This document shows positions 9,242-18,752 of a stretch of 64,000 nt of DNA, piece after piece. The stretch covers positions 1-64,000 of the forward strand of contig CACLWW010000003.1 of assembly GCA_902610755.1 (NCBI GenBank), read 5' to 3'. The translations under genes and the position numbers were made by a program. The number at the start of each line of letters is the position of its first letter. The stretch's first letter is position 1. A model generated the notes under the pieces. It was not told where the DNA came from. It worked only from the letters and a program-made list of their open reading frames with translations, and ran no database searches. This stretch comes from an uncultured Pelagibacteraceae bacterium. Its GTDB lineage: Bacteria > Pseudomonadota > Alphaproteobacteria > Pelagibacterales > Pelagibacteraceae.

Positions 9242-10282
9242 ATGAATTATAAGAAGCTAGGCAGCACAGACGTCGATGTGAGTACAATTTGTCTCGGAAC
9301 CATGACTTGGGGAGAGCAAAACTCAAAGGCAGATGGTTTTGAGCAAATGGATTATGCAATTGATAATGGGGTGAATTTTTGGGACACAGCAGAAATCTAT
9401 GCAATACCCATGAGAGAAGAAACTTATGGTGAGACTGAAAACATCATAGGTGAATGGTTCAAAAAAACAAAAAAGAGAGACAAGGTCATTTTAGCTACAA
9501 AAGTTTCGGGCCCTACTAGCAAGGAATATATAAGGGGTGGTGGATGTAGTTATGATAAAGAAAGTATGTCAGAGGCATTAGAGAAAAGTTTGAAAAGAAT
9601 GCAAACTGATTATATCGATTTATATCAATTACATTGGCCTGAAAGAAATACTAATTTTTTTGGTCAACAAGGATATGAACACGACTCAAATGAAAAAAAT
9701 TGGATTGCTTTTGAAGAAATTTTAGAAACTTTGAAAAAGTTTGTAGACGCAGGGAAAATTCGATATGTAGGTCTATCAAATGAAACTGCATGGGGTTTAG
9801 CAAAATGTCTTGAGCTATCAAAGTTAAAAAATTTACCCAAGATGATGGCTGTTCAAAATCCTTACAATTTACTCAATAGAACTTATGAAGTTGGTCTTGC
9901 CGAAATCTCAGTTAGAGAGCAAAGTGGTTTGTTAGCTTATTCTCCGTTAGCTTTTGGTTATCTCACAGGAAAATATAGAAATAATAATATGCCAAAAGGT
10001 TCAAGGATTGATCTTTTTAAAGATTTCACTCGCTACAATAATGAAAATAGTATTAAAGCTATTGAGGAATATTACAAAATTTCTCAAAAATTTAATTTGG
10101 ATTTTGCTCAAATGTCCATAAAATTTTGTGAAATACAGCCTTTTGTTACAAGTGTAATAATTGGTGCTACGACTATGCAACAGTTGAAAACAAATGTAGA
10201 AAGTGTAAATGTAAAATTAAATAATGAAATTATAAATGAAATTAACGAAATTCAAAAAAAATATCCAAACCCATGTCCTTAA
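9242..10282 (+). CDS. Aldo/keto reductase (Tas-like)
   Basis: LGTMTWGEQN..., NFWDTAEIYAIP, DYIDLYQLHWPERNTNFFGQ. Confidence 0.92.
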   Translation: MNYKKLGSTDVDVSTICLGTMTWGEQNSKADGFEQMDYAIDNGVNFWDTAEIYAIPMREETYGETENIIGEWFKKTKKRDKVILATKVSGPTSKEYIRGGGCSYDKESMSEALEKSLKRMQTDYIDLYQLHWPERNTNFFGQQGYEHDSNEKNWIAFEEILETLKKFVDAGKIRYVGLSNETAWGLAKCLELSKLKNLPKMMAVQNPYNLLNRTYEVGLAEISVREQSGLLAYSPLAFGYLTGKYRNNNMPKGSRIDLFKDFTRYNNENSIKAIEEYYKISQKFNLDFAQMSIKFCEIQPFVTSVIIGATTMQQLKTNVESVNVKLNNEIINEINEIQKKYPNPCP

Positions 10283-10779
10283 TAAATAAAATTACAGTAT
10301 TATTATTTTGTCTTTTAATTGTCTCTGAAGCCTCAGCTCAGGAAATAAAAAAAGTTGGCAAATTTAAAGACTGGGAAACAATAGTAGTTACTGATGGAGA
10401 AAAGAAACTATGTTTTGCTCAATCAAAACCAGTTTTACAATCACCAAAAAAAAATCCGAGGGAAGCAAGATTATTTATTAGTTTTAGACCAGCTGATAAA
10501 ATTAAAGATGAAGTAAGTATCACGTCTGGTTACCAATATAACACCCAAAATTCAATTACGGCTAAATCTGGAAAAAATAAAATTAAGTTTGATGTTAAAA
10601 AAGAAAATTTTGCTTGGATAGGCGACACGGGTTTAGAAAGAAAGATGGTTAGTGTTATGAAAAAGGGATCAAGAATTATGATCACGGGCTATAATCAATC
10701 AGGATCTCAAACAATTGACCACTATTCTTTAATGGGTTTCACAAAGGCTTACAATACTGCGAAAAAAAGCTGCGCTTAA
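10273..10779 (+). CDS. Invasion-associated locus B (IalB) family periplasmic protein
   Basis: Signal peptide, FKDWETIVVTDGEKKLCFAQS, C-terminal AYNTAKKSCA. Confidence 0.75.
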   Translation: MSLINKITVLLFCLLIVSEASAQEIKKVGKFKDWETIVVTDGEKKLCFAQSKPVLQSPKKNPREARLFISFRPADKIKDEVSITSGYQYNTQNSITAKSGKNKIKFDVKKENFAWIGDTGLERKMVSVMKKGSRIMITGYNQSGSQTIDHYSLMGFTKAYNTAKKSCA

Positions 10780-10787
10780 TATCTTAA

Positions 10788-11972
10788 ATGAAAAAAAACA
10801 AAAAAATTGTTTTAGCCTACTCAGGCGGACTTGATACATCTATAATTCTAAAGTGGTTACAAGAAAACTATGAAAGTGAAGTAATTGCATACACAGCAGA
10901 CATTGGTCAAGAAATGGATCGAAAGAAAATTGTTAAAAACGCAAAAAAACTTGGTGTTAAAAAAATAATAATTAATAATTTAAAAAACCATTTCGTAAAA
11001 GAATACGTCTTTCCAATGATTAGAGGTCATGCAATTTATGAAGGAGTTTATCTTCTTGGAACATCAATTGCGAGACCATTAATTGCAAAAGATCAAATTA
11101 AAGTTGCTAAAAAGTTTAAAGCCTTTGCTGTTTCGCATGGGTCAACCGGAAAAGGTAATGATCAAGTTAGATTTGAACTTGGATATCATTACTTTGCTCC
11201 AGAAATAAAAGTAATAGCTCCTTGGAGAATTTGGAAATTAAAATCAAGAACTGATTTAATTAATTATGCAAAAAAACATAACATCCCAATTCCAAAAGAT
11301 AAAAAAGGTGCACCGCCTTTTTCAGTAGATGACAATTTATTTCATACATCCACTGAAGGTAAAGTTTTAGAAAATCCAAAAAATTCAGCCCCTGAGTTCA
11401 TATTTCAAAGAACAACTTCACCGGAAAAGGCACCTAATAAACCTACTTATGTTTCTATTGGTTTCAAAAACAGTGATCCAGTTAGTATTAATGGAAAAAA
11501 ATTAAATCCAGAAAAGCTTTTAGAAAAACTAAATCAGCTCGGTGGAAAAAATGGAGTTGGTAGAGTTGATTTAGTTGAAAATAGATTTATAGGAATTAAA
11601 TCAAGAGGTGTTTATGAAACGCCAGGCGGGACATTACTTTTAATCGCTCATAGAGCAATGGAATCTGTAACACTAGATAAAGATACTATGCATAAAAAAG
11701 ACTCGATAATGCCAAGATATGCAGAATTAATTTATAACGGTTATTGGTTCTCAAAAGAAAGATTTAGATTGCAAAAAATAGTAGACCTAAAAAAAAATAA
11801 GGTTAATGGAAGTGTTAAACTAAAACTTTATAAAGGGAATGTTATAATTCAATCAAGAATGACAAAAAGCAGTGCTTACTCGATGAAAAAAGTTTCTTTT
11901 GAAGAAAATAAAACTTTTAACAAATCAAATGTTGAAAGATTTATAAATTTCCATAAAAAAAAATTAAAATAA
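10788..11972 (+). CDS. argG: Argininosuccinate synthase
   Basis: LAYSGGLDTSIILKWL, SHGSTGKGNDQVRFELG. Confidence 0.97.
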   Translation: MKKNKKIVLAYSGGLDTSIILKWLQENYESEVIAYTADIGQEMDRKKIVKNAKKLGVKKIIINNLKNHFVKEYVFPMIRGHAIYEGVYLLGTSIARPLIAKDQIKVAKKFKAFAVSHGSTGKGNDQVRFELGYHYFAPEIKVIAPWRIWKLKSRTDLINYAKKHNIPIPKDKKGAPPFSVDDNLFHTSTEGKVLENPKNSAPEFIFQRTTSPEKAPNKPTYVSIGFKNSDPVSINGKKLNPEKLLEKLNQLGGKNGVGRVDLVENRFIGIKSRGVYETPGGTLLLIAHRAMESVTLDKDTMHKKDSIMPRYAELIYNGYWFSKERFRLQKIVDLKKNKVNGSVKLKLYKGNVIIQSRMTKSSAYSMKKVSFEENKTFNKSNVERFINFHKKKLK

Positions 11973-11976
11973 AAGT

Positions 11977-13119
11977 ATGAATTTCGAAGCATCCAGAGCG
12001 AAAGCTATTGATAAATTAAATAGTTTTATAGAAAAAAATCTTTCGGATTATTCAAGGTTGAGAAACTTTGATTTTGGACCTGATAAAAGAGATAACGTCT
12101 CGTGCTTATCGCCCTATGTTACTCATGGGGTTCTTAATGAAATTGAAATTATTAAAAAATCGCTAGCGAAGTTTTCCTTTTCAAAAAATGAAAAGTTTAT
12201 ACAGGAGGTTCTTTGGAGAACTTATTGGAAAGGTTGGCTTGAGTTAAGACCAAACGTATGGACCGATTATTTGGTAAGCTTAAGAAGTATAAGAGAAAAA
12301 TTTAAAAATAGTAAAGAATACTTGAATGCGATAGAGGGAAATACTAACATCGAATGCTTTAATGAATGGGTAAAAGAATTAAAGGAAAATAATTATCTTC
12401 ATAATCACACGAGAATGTGGTTTGCAAGTATCTGGATATTCACGTTGGATTTACCTTGGCAATTAGGTGCGGAATTTTTTATGCAACATCTCTATGATGG
12501 TGATGCTGCATCAAATACACTTGGATGGAGATGGGTTGCCGGATTACAAACTCAAGGAAAACATTATTTAGCAAGTGAATGGAATATCAAAAAATTTACT
12601 AATAATAGATTCAACAATATTAAATTGAATGAAAACGCACCACCTAAAGTTTCTGAAAATAGATACTCAATTGTAAAACAAAATTTTGCTAATCCTCAAG
12701 ATATCGATTCTGATAATTTATTAATTTTTGAAAATAACCTATCTTTTGAAATCACTGATTTTAAAGATTTTAAATTTAAAAAGATTTATTTGGTATCAAA
12801 CAAAAATGAAAACAGGTCCATCAAATTAAGTGATAAAGTAATCGAATTTAAATTCCTTTTAATAAAAGACCAAGAACAAAGAATAAAGAATCAATCAATT
12901 GAGTGTGAGATCATAGATATAAGTGAGGTCAAAAAAATTGATGAAAATATTATTGGTTTATATCCAACAGTAGGTGAAAATTTAGATTATTTAAATTCGA
13001 ATGATATTACGATTGATTTTTTATATAGAAAGCTTGATCAGTATTCCTGGCAATATTGTAATAAAGGTTTTTTTAATTTTAAAAATTATATTCCAAAAAT
13101 TATTACAATGTTCACTTAG
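11977..13119 (+). CDS. Photolyase/cryptochrome FAD-binding-domain protein with C-terminal extension
   Basis: FAD-domain motifs [50 protein letters not shown]; no N-terminal antenna domain. Confidence 0.85.
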   Translation: MNFEASRAKAIDKLNSFIEKNLSDYSRLRNFDFGPDKRDNVSCLSPYVTHGVLNEIEIIKKSLAKFSFSKNEKFIQEVLWRTYWKGWLELRPNVWTDYLVSLRSIREKFKNSKEYLNAIEGNTNIECFNEWVKELKENNYLHNHTRMWFASIWIFTLDLPWQLGAEFFMQHLYDGDAASNTLGWRWVAGLQTQGKHYLASEWNIKKFTNNRFNNIKLNENAPPKVSENRYSIVKQNFANPQDIDSDNLLIFENNLSFEITDFKDFKFKKIYLVSNKNENRSIKLSDKVIEFKFLLIKDQEQRIKNQSIECEIIDISEVKKIDENIIGLYPTVGENLDYLNSNDITIDFLYRKLDQYSWQYCNKGFFNFKNYIPKIITMFT

Positions 13120-13237
13120 ATGAACATCTTTTTGAACAATATTTAACTTTATCCCAATTTAATCTCCATTTTTTTCTCCATTTGAACGGTCTTTGACAAA
13201 CTGGGCAAATTTTAGTTGGAAGGTTTTGTTTCTTCAT
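13112..13237 (-). CDS. DUF2256-like 41-aa zinc-finger mini-protein (not in ORF track)
   Basis: Own translation [41 protein letters not shown]; CxxC...C...C pattern typical of DUF2256. Confidence 0.85.
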   Translation of the reverse strand: MKKQNLPTKICPVCQRPFKWRKKWRLNWDKVKYCSKRCSSK

Positions 13238-13583
13238 TAAGTTGATGTTTATTTTTAAGAAAAAGAAAAAACGCAACGAATTCGTAAAGATAATGAAATA
13301 TTATAAATAAAGGTTTGAAACCAAATATTTTAGCTAAAAATTTATATTTTGGAATTTTAGACCAAATAATAACAAATGCTTTTGCACCACCTATTACTTC
13401 ACCATTGTCAATAACATGTAATCTTCTTAAAAGTTCTGCTTGAGATTTTGAGGTAATATTAATTGCTTCTTGATTATTTGTAATATCAATCCACTCCAAA
13501 TTATTATCAGAGTTTTTTTTATAATGATCAATTTCCATCTTGCAGATGTTGCATGAATTGTTAAAAAAAACCTTTACTTTCAT
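13212..13583 (-). CDS. DUF393/DCC-family thiol-disulfide oxidoreductase-like protein
   Basis: [19 protein letters not shown] ... WIDITN; CxxC. Confidence 0.8.
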   Translation of the reverse strand: MKVKVFFNNSCNICKMEIDHYKKNSDNNLEWIDITNNQEAINITSKSQAELLRRLHVIDNGEVIGGAKAFVIIWSKIPKYKFLAKIFGFKPLFIIFHYLYEFVAFFLFLKNKHQLNEETKPSN

Positions 13584-13585
13584 TT

Positions 13586-14794
13586 TTAATACTCTCCAGT
13601 AAACACTTTATTGATGACTTTTACAGGAATTCTGTAACCAGGAAATGATGCTACATCGCCTAACATTACTGTTTTTGGATTCCAGCCAAAACAAAAAATT
13701 ATGAACAAAATAACAAACATTTTCCCTTTTATTTTACACAAAAAATTTTGTTTTAGTAATGTTGTATTAAGACTTATTTTTTTATTTTTGAACAAACTAA
13801 ATAGTATTAATGCAGAGATTACATAAGAAATATTTACCCATCTGCCCCAGTCATAACCCATGGCAAACAATAAAATTACTGGAGAAATAGCAATGCAGAA
13901 AGGCATCAAAAGATTTTTAAAATTCTGTAAAAAAAATAATTTTTTGTTTTTTGTGGTACAGTTTTTAAGTAATAGAGATATTGGATAAAACCCAATTAGA
14001 ACTATTAATAAATATCTTACTACTACTTCAAACGAATATTTACCTGCATTACCTTGAAATTGTTGAAGTATGGTTGATTTAGAATTTAACAATCCACAGG
14101 ACATATAACATGACTCACCAAATTCATTTTTTAACACTGATGCCATAACCTTCCATTCATTTTCACTTAAAGGATTGGTTGCTATGTAGATTGATAATAA
14201 AATTCCTGGAGTCATAAATGATATTAATTTAACAAAATTTAAATTAAACTTTTCAATTTTACTCTCAATAATTAAGTATAAAAATATGAGAGGGAAAAAA
14301 AATATTATTGGCTCCCAAACTAAAACTGAAAAAAAAGAAAACAAAATTAATGAAAAATTTTTCAGTTTATGTTGAGTAGGAATAAGCAAATAAATTAAAA
14401 AAAAAGTAAAAACAATAATTTCTTTTCTTGCAAGTACCTCAATTTCGGCAACAGGATATAAAATAAATATCGGAGTGAATATAGATAGATTAATAATTTT
14501 ATTAGTTTTCAAATTTTTAAGTAAATGCCACAATAGAAGAAAATAAGATGTACAAAAAAAAGACTGGGATAAAAATATTGTCCATCTTAAATCGAAATCA
14601 AAAAATCTTGACAAAAGAACCATTCCTTGGCCTGTGAAGCCTCTTCTTGTAAAGCCGCCTTCGTAATTGATTAACCATTCAGAGATAGTAGAGTCATTTC
14701 CAACCTGATGTTTAAAATATAAAAAAAAATATGAAAAAAGTAATAATATTGTTAAGTAAAAAAAAATATATTGATTATTAATTTCTTTTTTCAT
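13586..14794 (-). CDS. Polytopic membrane protein, putative EpsG-like/glycan-related
   Basis: Multiple TM segments, INYEGGFTRRGFTGQ motif; neighbours are glycan enzymes. Confidence 0.55.
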   Translation of the reverse strand: MKKEINNQYIFFYLTILLLFSYFFLYFKHQVGNDSTISEWLINYEGGFTRRGFTGQGMVLLSRFFDFDLRWTIFLSQSFFCTSYFLLLWHLLKNLKTNKIINLSIFTPIFILYPVAEIEVLARKEIIVFTFFLIYLLIPTQHKLKNFSLILFSFFSVLVWEPIIFFFPLIFLYLIIESKIEKFNLNFVKLISFMTPGILLSIYIATNPLSENEWKVMASVLKNEFGESCYMSCGLLNSKSTILQQFQGNAGKYSFEVVVRYLLIVLIGFYPISLLLKNCTTKNKKLFFLQNFKNLLMPFCIAISPVILLFAMGYDWGRWVNISYVISALILFSLFKNKKISLNTTLLKQNFLCKIKGKMFVILFIIFCFGWNPKTVMLGDVASFPGYRIPVKVINKVFTGEY

Positions 14795-15737
14795 TAAGAT
14801 AATATTTTATTAAAGTATGTATAAGTTTTTTACCATAAATTTTAGATTTTCTGTTGATGTTATTTCTATTTAAACAAGGTATGTGATTCGAATGTTTAAG
14901 TCTAAAGTCTTTTTTTCGTAATAAGTTTTTTTTGTAAGACACAAATTTTTTAAAATCCAAATTAAAATATTTAAAAGCAAAATTAATCATTTTTTTTGCA
15001 GTATAAGGCTTGCCATTAGACAAAATGAAATCTTGTGGATTTTTTCTGACAAAATATGTTAAATATTTGACTTGTTCTTCACACCAATTCCACTCTCTCG
15101 AAATATCTAAATTTCCAAAAGCAGTTTTTGAATTAAACTTGTAAGCATTTATCGCCGCTATACAAATTTTTGGAATTAGGTAATCTCTTTTCCTTAAAAA
15201 AGACTCAGTATTAAAAATAATTGCATTGTAAGCCTTAATCTTTTTTTTTTCTCTAAAATATTTTGTTTTATTAAAGGACATCAATTTAGCTTTACCATAG
15301 GGACTTATAGGGTTTTTTTTTGATTTTAAGTTTATTCTTTTTTTAGTCTCTGAAAATATTTCACTAGAAGTGGCATTTATAAATTTACAATCAACTCTTT
15401 CGTTTTGAATGACTTCCAAAAAATTTTTACAACCATCATAATTACTACTAAATGTAATTTTTTCTTTTTTGAAAGATACTTTTGGTGAACTTTGGCTTGC
15501 AAAGTAGAATATCAATTTTGGATCATATTTAAAAATGAGTTTTTTAATTTCTTTCTTGTTGAGAACATTCAATTTTGTCAAAAATAAATTTTTATTTTTA
15601 AAGGGTATCTTTTTTTTTGCTATATTTATGTTTCTTGTTGTAATGATTGTTTTATATCCTTTTTTTATTAAAAATTGCGATAGATAAACCCCAAATTGAC
15701 CTGAACCACCAGCAATAATTGAAATTTTATCTTTCAT
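14778..15737 (-). CDS. NAD-dependent epimerase/dehydratase, GDP-mannose 4,6-dehydratase-like
   Basis: IIAGGSGQFGVYLSQFL Rossmann motif, ATSSEIF, SPYGKAK, DISREWNWCEE. Confidence 0.8.
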   Translation of the reverse strand: MKDKISIIAGGSGQFGVYLSQFLIKKGYKTIITTRNINIAKKKIPFKNKNLFLTKLNVLNKKEIKKLIFKYDPKLIFYFASQSSPKVSFKKEKITFSSNYDGCKNFLEVIQNERVDCKFINATSSEIFSETKKRINLKSKKNPISPYGKAKLMSFNKTKYFREKKKIKAYNAIIFNTESFLRKRDYLIPKICIAAINAYKFNSKTAFGNLDISREWNWCEEQVKYLTYFVRKNPQDFILSNGKPYTAKKMINFAFKYFNLDFKKFVSYKKNLLRKKDFRLKHSNHIPCLNRNNINRKSKIYGKKLIHTLIKYYLNEKRN

Positions 15738-15754
15738 AGATATAAATTATTACA

Positions 15755-16474
15755 ATGAGTAACAATAAAAGAATATTAGTATTTTCAGCAACTTACAATG
15801 AAATAGAGAATATTAGAGAACTGATAAGTGGTATACAAAAAAATCTACCTAATAGTTCAATTCTAATTATCGATGATAATTCACCGGACAAAACACAAGA
15901 AGTTATCAAAGAATTAAAAAAAAACCATAATAGTCTATTTCTCATAGAGCGAGAGAGAAAACTAGGTTTAGACTCAGCTCATAAAAATGCTTTTAGATAC
16001 GCGATTGAAAATAATTTTGATTACTTAATCACTATGGATGCAGATTTATCTCATGATCCTAAGGAGCTACCTAAATTTGTAAAAAATTTAAATAATTTTC
16101 CTTTTGTAATAGGCTCAAGGTATACAAATGGAGGGAAGTGCTTAATGAAAGGTTCCAGATTAATTATGAGCAAACTTGGAAATAAATTAATAAAGATCGT
16201 ATCTGGAATAAAATCCAATGAGTTCACAACCTCATATAGAGGCTTTGATACTAAAAACTTGAAAAGTTTTGACCTAAATAACGTAAAAACTAAAGGGTAT
16301 AGCTTTTTTATGGGAACATTATTTGAATTAGAAAAAAATAATATTGAGATAAAAGAAATACCAATTACATTTCATGATAGAAAAAAAGGCGTTTCGAAAA
16401 TTCCTAGAATTGAAATATTTAGAACTTTAAAAAATTTATTTTTTTTAACTTTAAATAACAAGTTATTTAGATAG
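15755..16474 (+). CDS. Family 2 glycosyltransferase, polyprenol monophosphomannose synthase-like
   Basis: SATYNEIENIRELI, IDDNSPDKTQE, TMDADLSHDPKELP, TTSYRGF. Confidence 0.9.
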   Translation: MSNNKRILVFSATYNEIENIRELISGIQKNLPNSSILIIDDNSPDKTQEVIKELKKNHNSLFLIERERKLGLDSAHKNAFRYAIENNFDYLITMDADLSHDPKELPKFVKNLNNFPFVIGSRYTNGGKCLMKGSRLIMSKLGNKLIKIVSGIKSNEFTTSYRGFDTKNLKSFDLNNVKTKGYSFFMGTLFELEKNNIEIKEIPITFHDRKKGVSKIPRIEIFRTLKNLFFLTLNNKLFR

Positions 16475-17954
16475 TATTTTCTTTTATAAATTTATCAGCT
16501 TCACTTAGAATAATTTTTTTTCTAGAAATATTCATTTTATCAAAAATTCTAACCATCATGGATAATCTTGGATTTTTCGTAAAGAAAGATCTGTTTTTGT
16601 TAATAAATCTCCAATAAAGTCCATCCATAATATTACACCAATCTCCTCTTTTAAAATCCATCATTTTCAGGAAGTAGCTCGAACCACAAATATATGGTTT
16701 GGTTGCAAATATTCCGCCATCACTGAACAATCCCATACCATAAACATTAGGTGACATCACCCAATCTGATGAATCAACAAACATTTCCATAAACCATTTA
16801 TAAACATAAATAGGTTTGATCTCACAAAGATTCATTATATTTGATAAAATCATTAGTCTTTCTATGTGATGAGACCAACCATGATCGTTAGCATTTTTAA
16901 TTGCATAATCTAAAGGAGGTAAGCCTGTGTTCCCTTCATACCACGAAGCTCTCATTTTTCGGGTGTGTTTAAAAAAGTTTCCAGATTCTAATTTTGTATC
17001 AAAATTTTGATAAATTCCTCTCATAAACTCACGCCAACCAATTACCTGTCTAATATAACCCTCTAAAGAATTAATTTTTATTTTTTTCTTTTTGTGACTA
17101 GTTAAAATTCTATCTAATATTATCTCGGGTGTAATTATTCCTAGATTTAAATAAGGGCTAAGCGCACTATGAAATAGTATGTTATTACTTTGATCAACAG
17201 CATCCTCATAATCTCCAAACAAATTAGATTTTTCTTTAATAAAAAAATCTAATAGTCTGATTACATCTTTAAATTCAGTCACAAACCAAAAATTCTTTGT
17301 TGATCCAGGATGTTTTGAAAAATTTTTTTCTACAATCTCTCTTAATTTTTTAGTGTGAGAAGTTTCACTTGTTTTTGGAAAGGATGGAATTTCTATACCT
17401 TTGGGAAGTTTTTTTCTGTTATCCTCATCAAAACTCCATTTACCTCCAACTGGATCTTTACCATTCATTAAAATATTCATTTTTTTTCTTGTTTCTTTAT
17501 AATACACTGCCATAAAAGGTTTTTTTGATTTAGATAAATACTTTTTAAAATCTTCTCTGGAATTCAAAAACATTGGGGTTTTCACTACATTTAACTTTAT
17601 TTTATTTTTTTTAATAAAATTCAGAATTTTTTTCTCGAATGGTTTATCTTCGATTTCAAAAAAGGAAATTTCTTTAATTTTATTTTTTTTTATAACCTTT
17701 TGTATTTTTGTAATATAGTCAGTCTTAAAATCTGAACTATCAATTTTAGAGTAGGTTATTTTAAATTCATTTTTTTTTAAATTATCTGCATATGATCGCA
17801 TTGAAGATAAAAATAGTAATATTTTTAGTTTATGATGTTTTTCATAGGTACATAAGCCATAATCCTCAGCCATGAAAAAAAGATGGTCTTTTTTGAAGCG
17901 GCTTATGTATTTTAATGGAAATAATTGATTTCCAAGTGTAATAAACAATTTCAT
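16467..17954 (-). CDS. Photolyase-related protein of the bacterial cryptochrome/photolyase (PhrB/FeS-BCP, COG3046) type
   Basis: MKLFITLGNQLFPLKY start (trimmed from ORF start 18155), GYIRQVIGWREFMRGIY, HHIERLMILSNIMNLCEIKP, VYGMGLFSDGG. Confidence 0.88.
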   Translation of the reverse strand: MKLFITLGNQLFPLKYISRFKKDHLFFMAEDYGLCTYEKHHKLKILLFLSSMRSYADNLKKNEFKITYSKIDSSDFKTDYITKIQKVIKKNKIKEISFFEIEDKPFEKKILNFIKKNKIKLNVVKTPMFLNSREDFKKYLSKSKKPFMAVYYKETRKKMNILMNGKDPVGGKWSFDEDNRKKLPKGIEIPSFPKTSETSHTKKLREIVEKNFSKHPGSTKNFWFVTEFKDVIRLLDFFIKEKSNLFGDYEDAVDQSNNILFHSALSPYLNLGIITPEIILDRILTSHKKKKIKINSLEGYIRQVIGWREFMRGIYQNFDTKLESGNFFKHTRKMRASWYEGNTGLPPLDYAIKNANDHGWSHHIERLMILSNIMNLCEIKPIYVYKWFMEMFVDSSDWVMSPNVYGMGLFSDGGIFATKPYICGSSYFLKMMDFKRGDWCNIMDGLYWRFINKNRSFFTKNPRLSMMVRIFDKMNISRKKIILSEADKFIKENTI

Positions 17955-17982
17955 AATTAATTTATAAATATTATTATAAAAT

Positions 17983-18699
17983 ATGTCAGGAAAATATTTA
18001 ATTTTTGGTGCGACAGGTTCGATTGGCTCAAACTTGTCAAAAATGATGGCGGAAAGCAATAAAGATGTGCAACTTATAGGAAGAGATGAGGAAAGTTTAA
18101 AAAAAATTTCTTCTGAAACAGGTTGTAAATACTCTGTTGTTGATGTTCTCGACACTTTGAGAATTGATGATTTAAAAAATGAATTTGTTAATGATGAAAT
18201 CAGAGGAATTGCGTATTGTGTAGGTTCGATAGACCTTAAGCCATTAAGAATGGTAAAAAAAGATGACTTTCAAAGGTGTTTCGATTTAAATTTTTACCCA
18301 ATTGTAGAAATAATTAAAAATTTTCAAGAAAGTTTAAAAAAGAATAAAGGATCTGTTGTAATTTTTTCAACAGTGGCAGCCAGAAGAGGATTTACAAATC
18401 ACAGCATTATCGCATCTGTAAAAGGAGCTTTAGAAGGATTAACTGTTTCTTTAGCAGCTGAATTTGCTCCTAATATAAGAGTAAATTGCATCGCACCAAG
18501 TTTGACTAAATCTAAAATTGCTGAACCAATGCTAAAAAATAAACTTATTGCAGATGGCATAGCAAAAGCTCATCCCATGAAAAGAATTGGTGAGGGTAAA
18601 GATGCTGCAGCTATGGCAAAATTTTTATTGACTGATGAAAGTTCTTGGATAACTGGTCAAATTATTGGTGTTGATGGTGGAAGGTCTAAATTAACTTGA
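17983..18699 (+). CDS. Short-chain dehydrogenase/reductase
   Basis: GATGSIGSNL, SVVIFSTVAARRGFTNHSIIASVKGALEGL, GQIIGVDGGRS. Confidence 0.9.
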   Translation: MSGKYLIFGATGSIGSNLSKMMAESNKDVQLIGRDEESLKKISSETGCKYSVVDVLDTLRIDDLKNEFVNDEIRGIAYCVGSIDLKPLRMVKKDDFQRCFDLNFYPIVEIIKNFQESLKKNKGSVVIFSTVAARRGFTNHSIIASVKGALEGLTVSLAAEFAPNIRVNCIAPSLTKSKIAEPMLKNKLIADGIAKAHPMKRIGEGKDAAAMAKFLLTDESSWITGQIIGVDGGRSKLT

Positions 18700-18752
18700 T
18701 TTAAATTATTAAAATACCATTTTCGAAAAAATAATATATTCTTCGTAATATT

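Noticed and set aside
17955-18155. N-terminal 67 residues of ORF 16467-18155
   Set aside because: This part is antisense to the SDR gene and unlike any photolyase; MKLFITLGNQLF at 17954 is the natural start.
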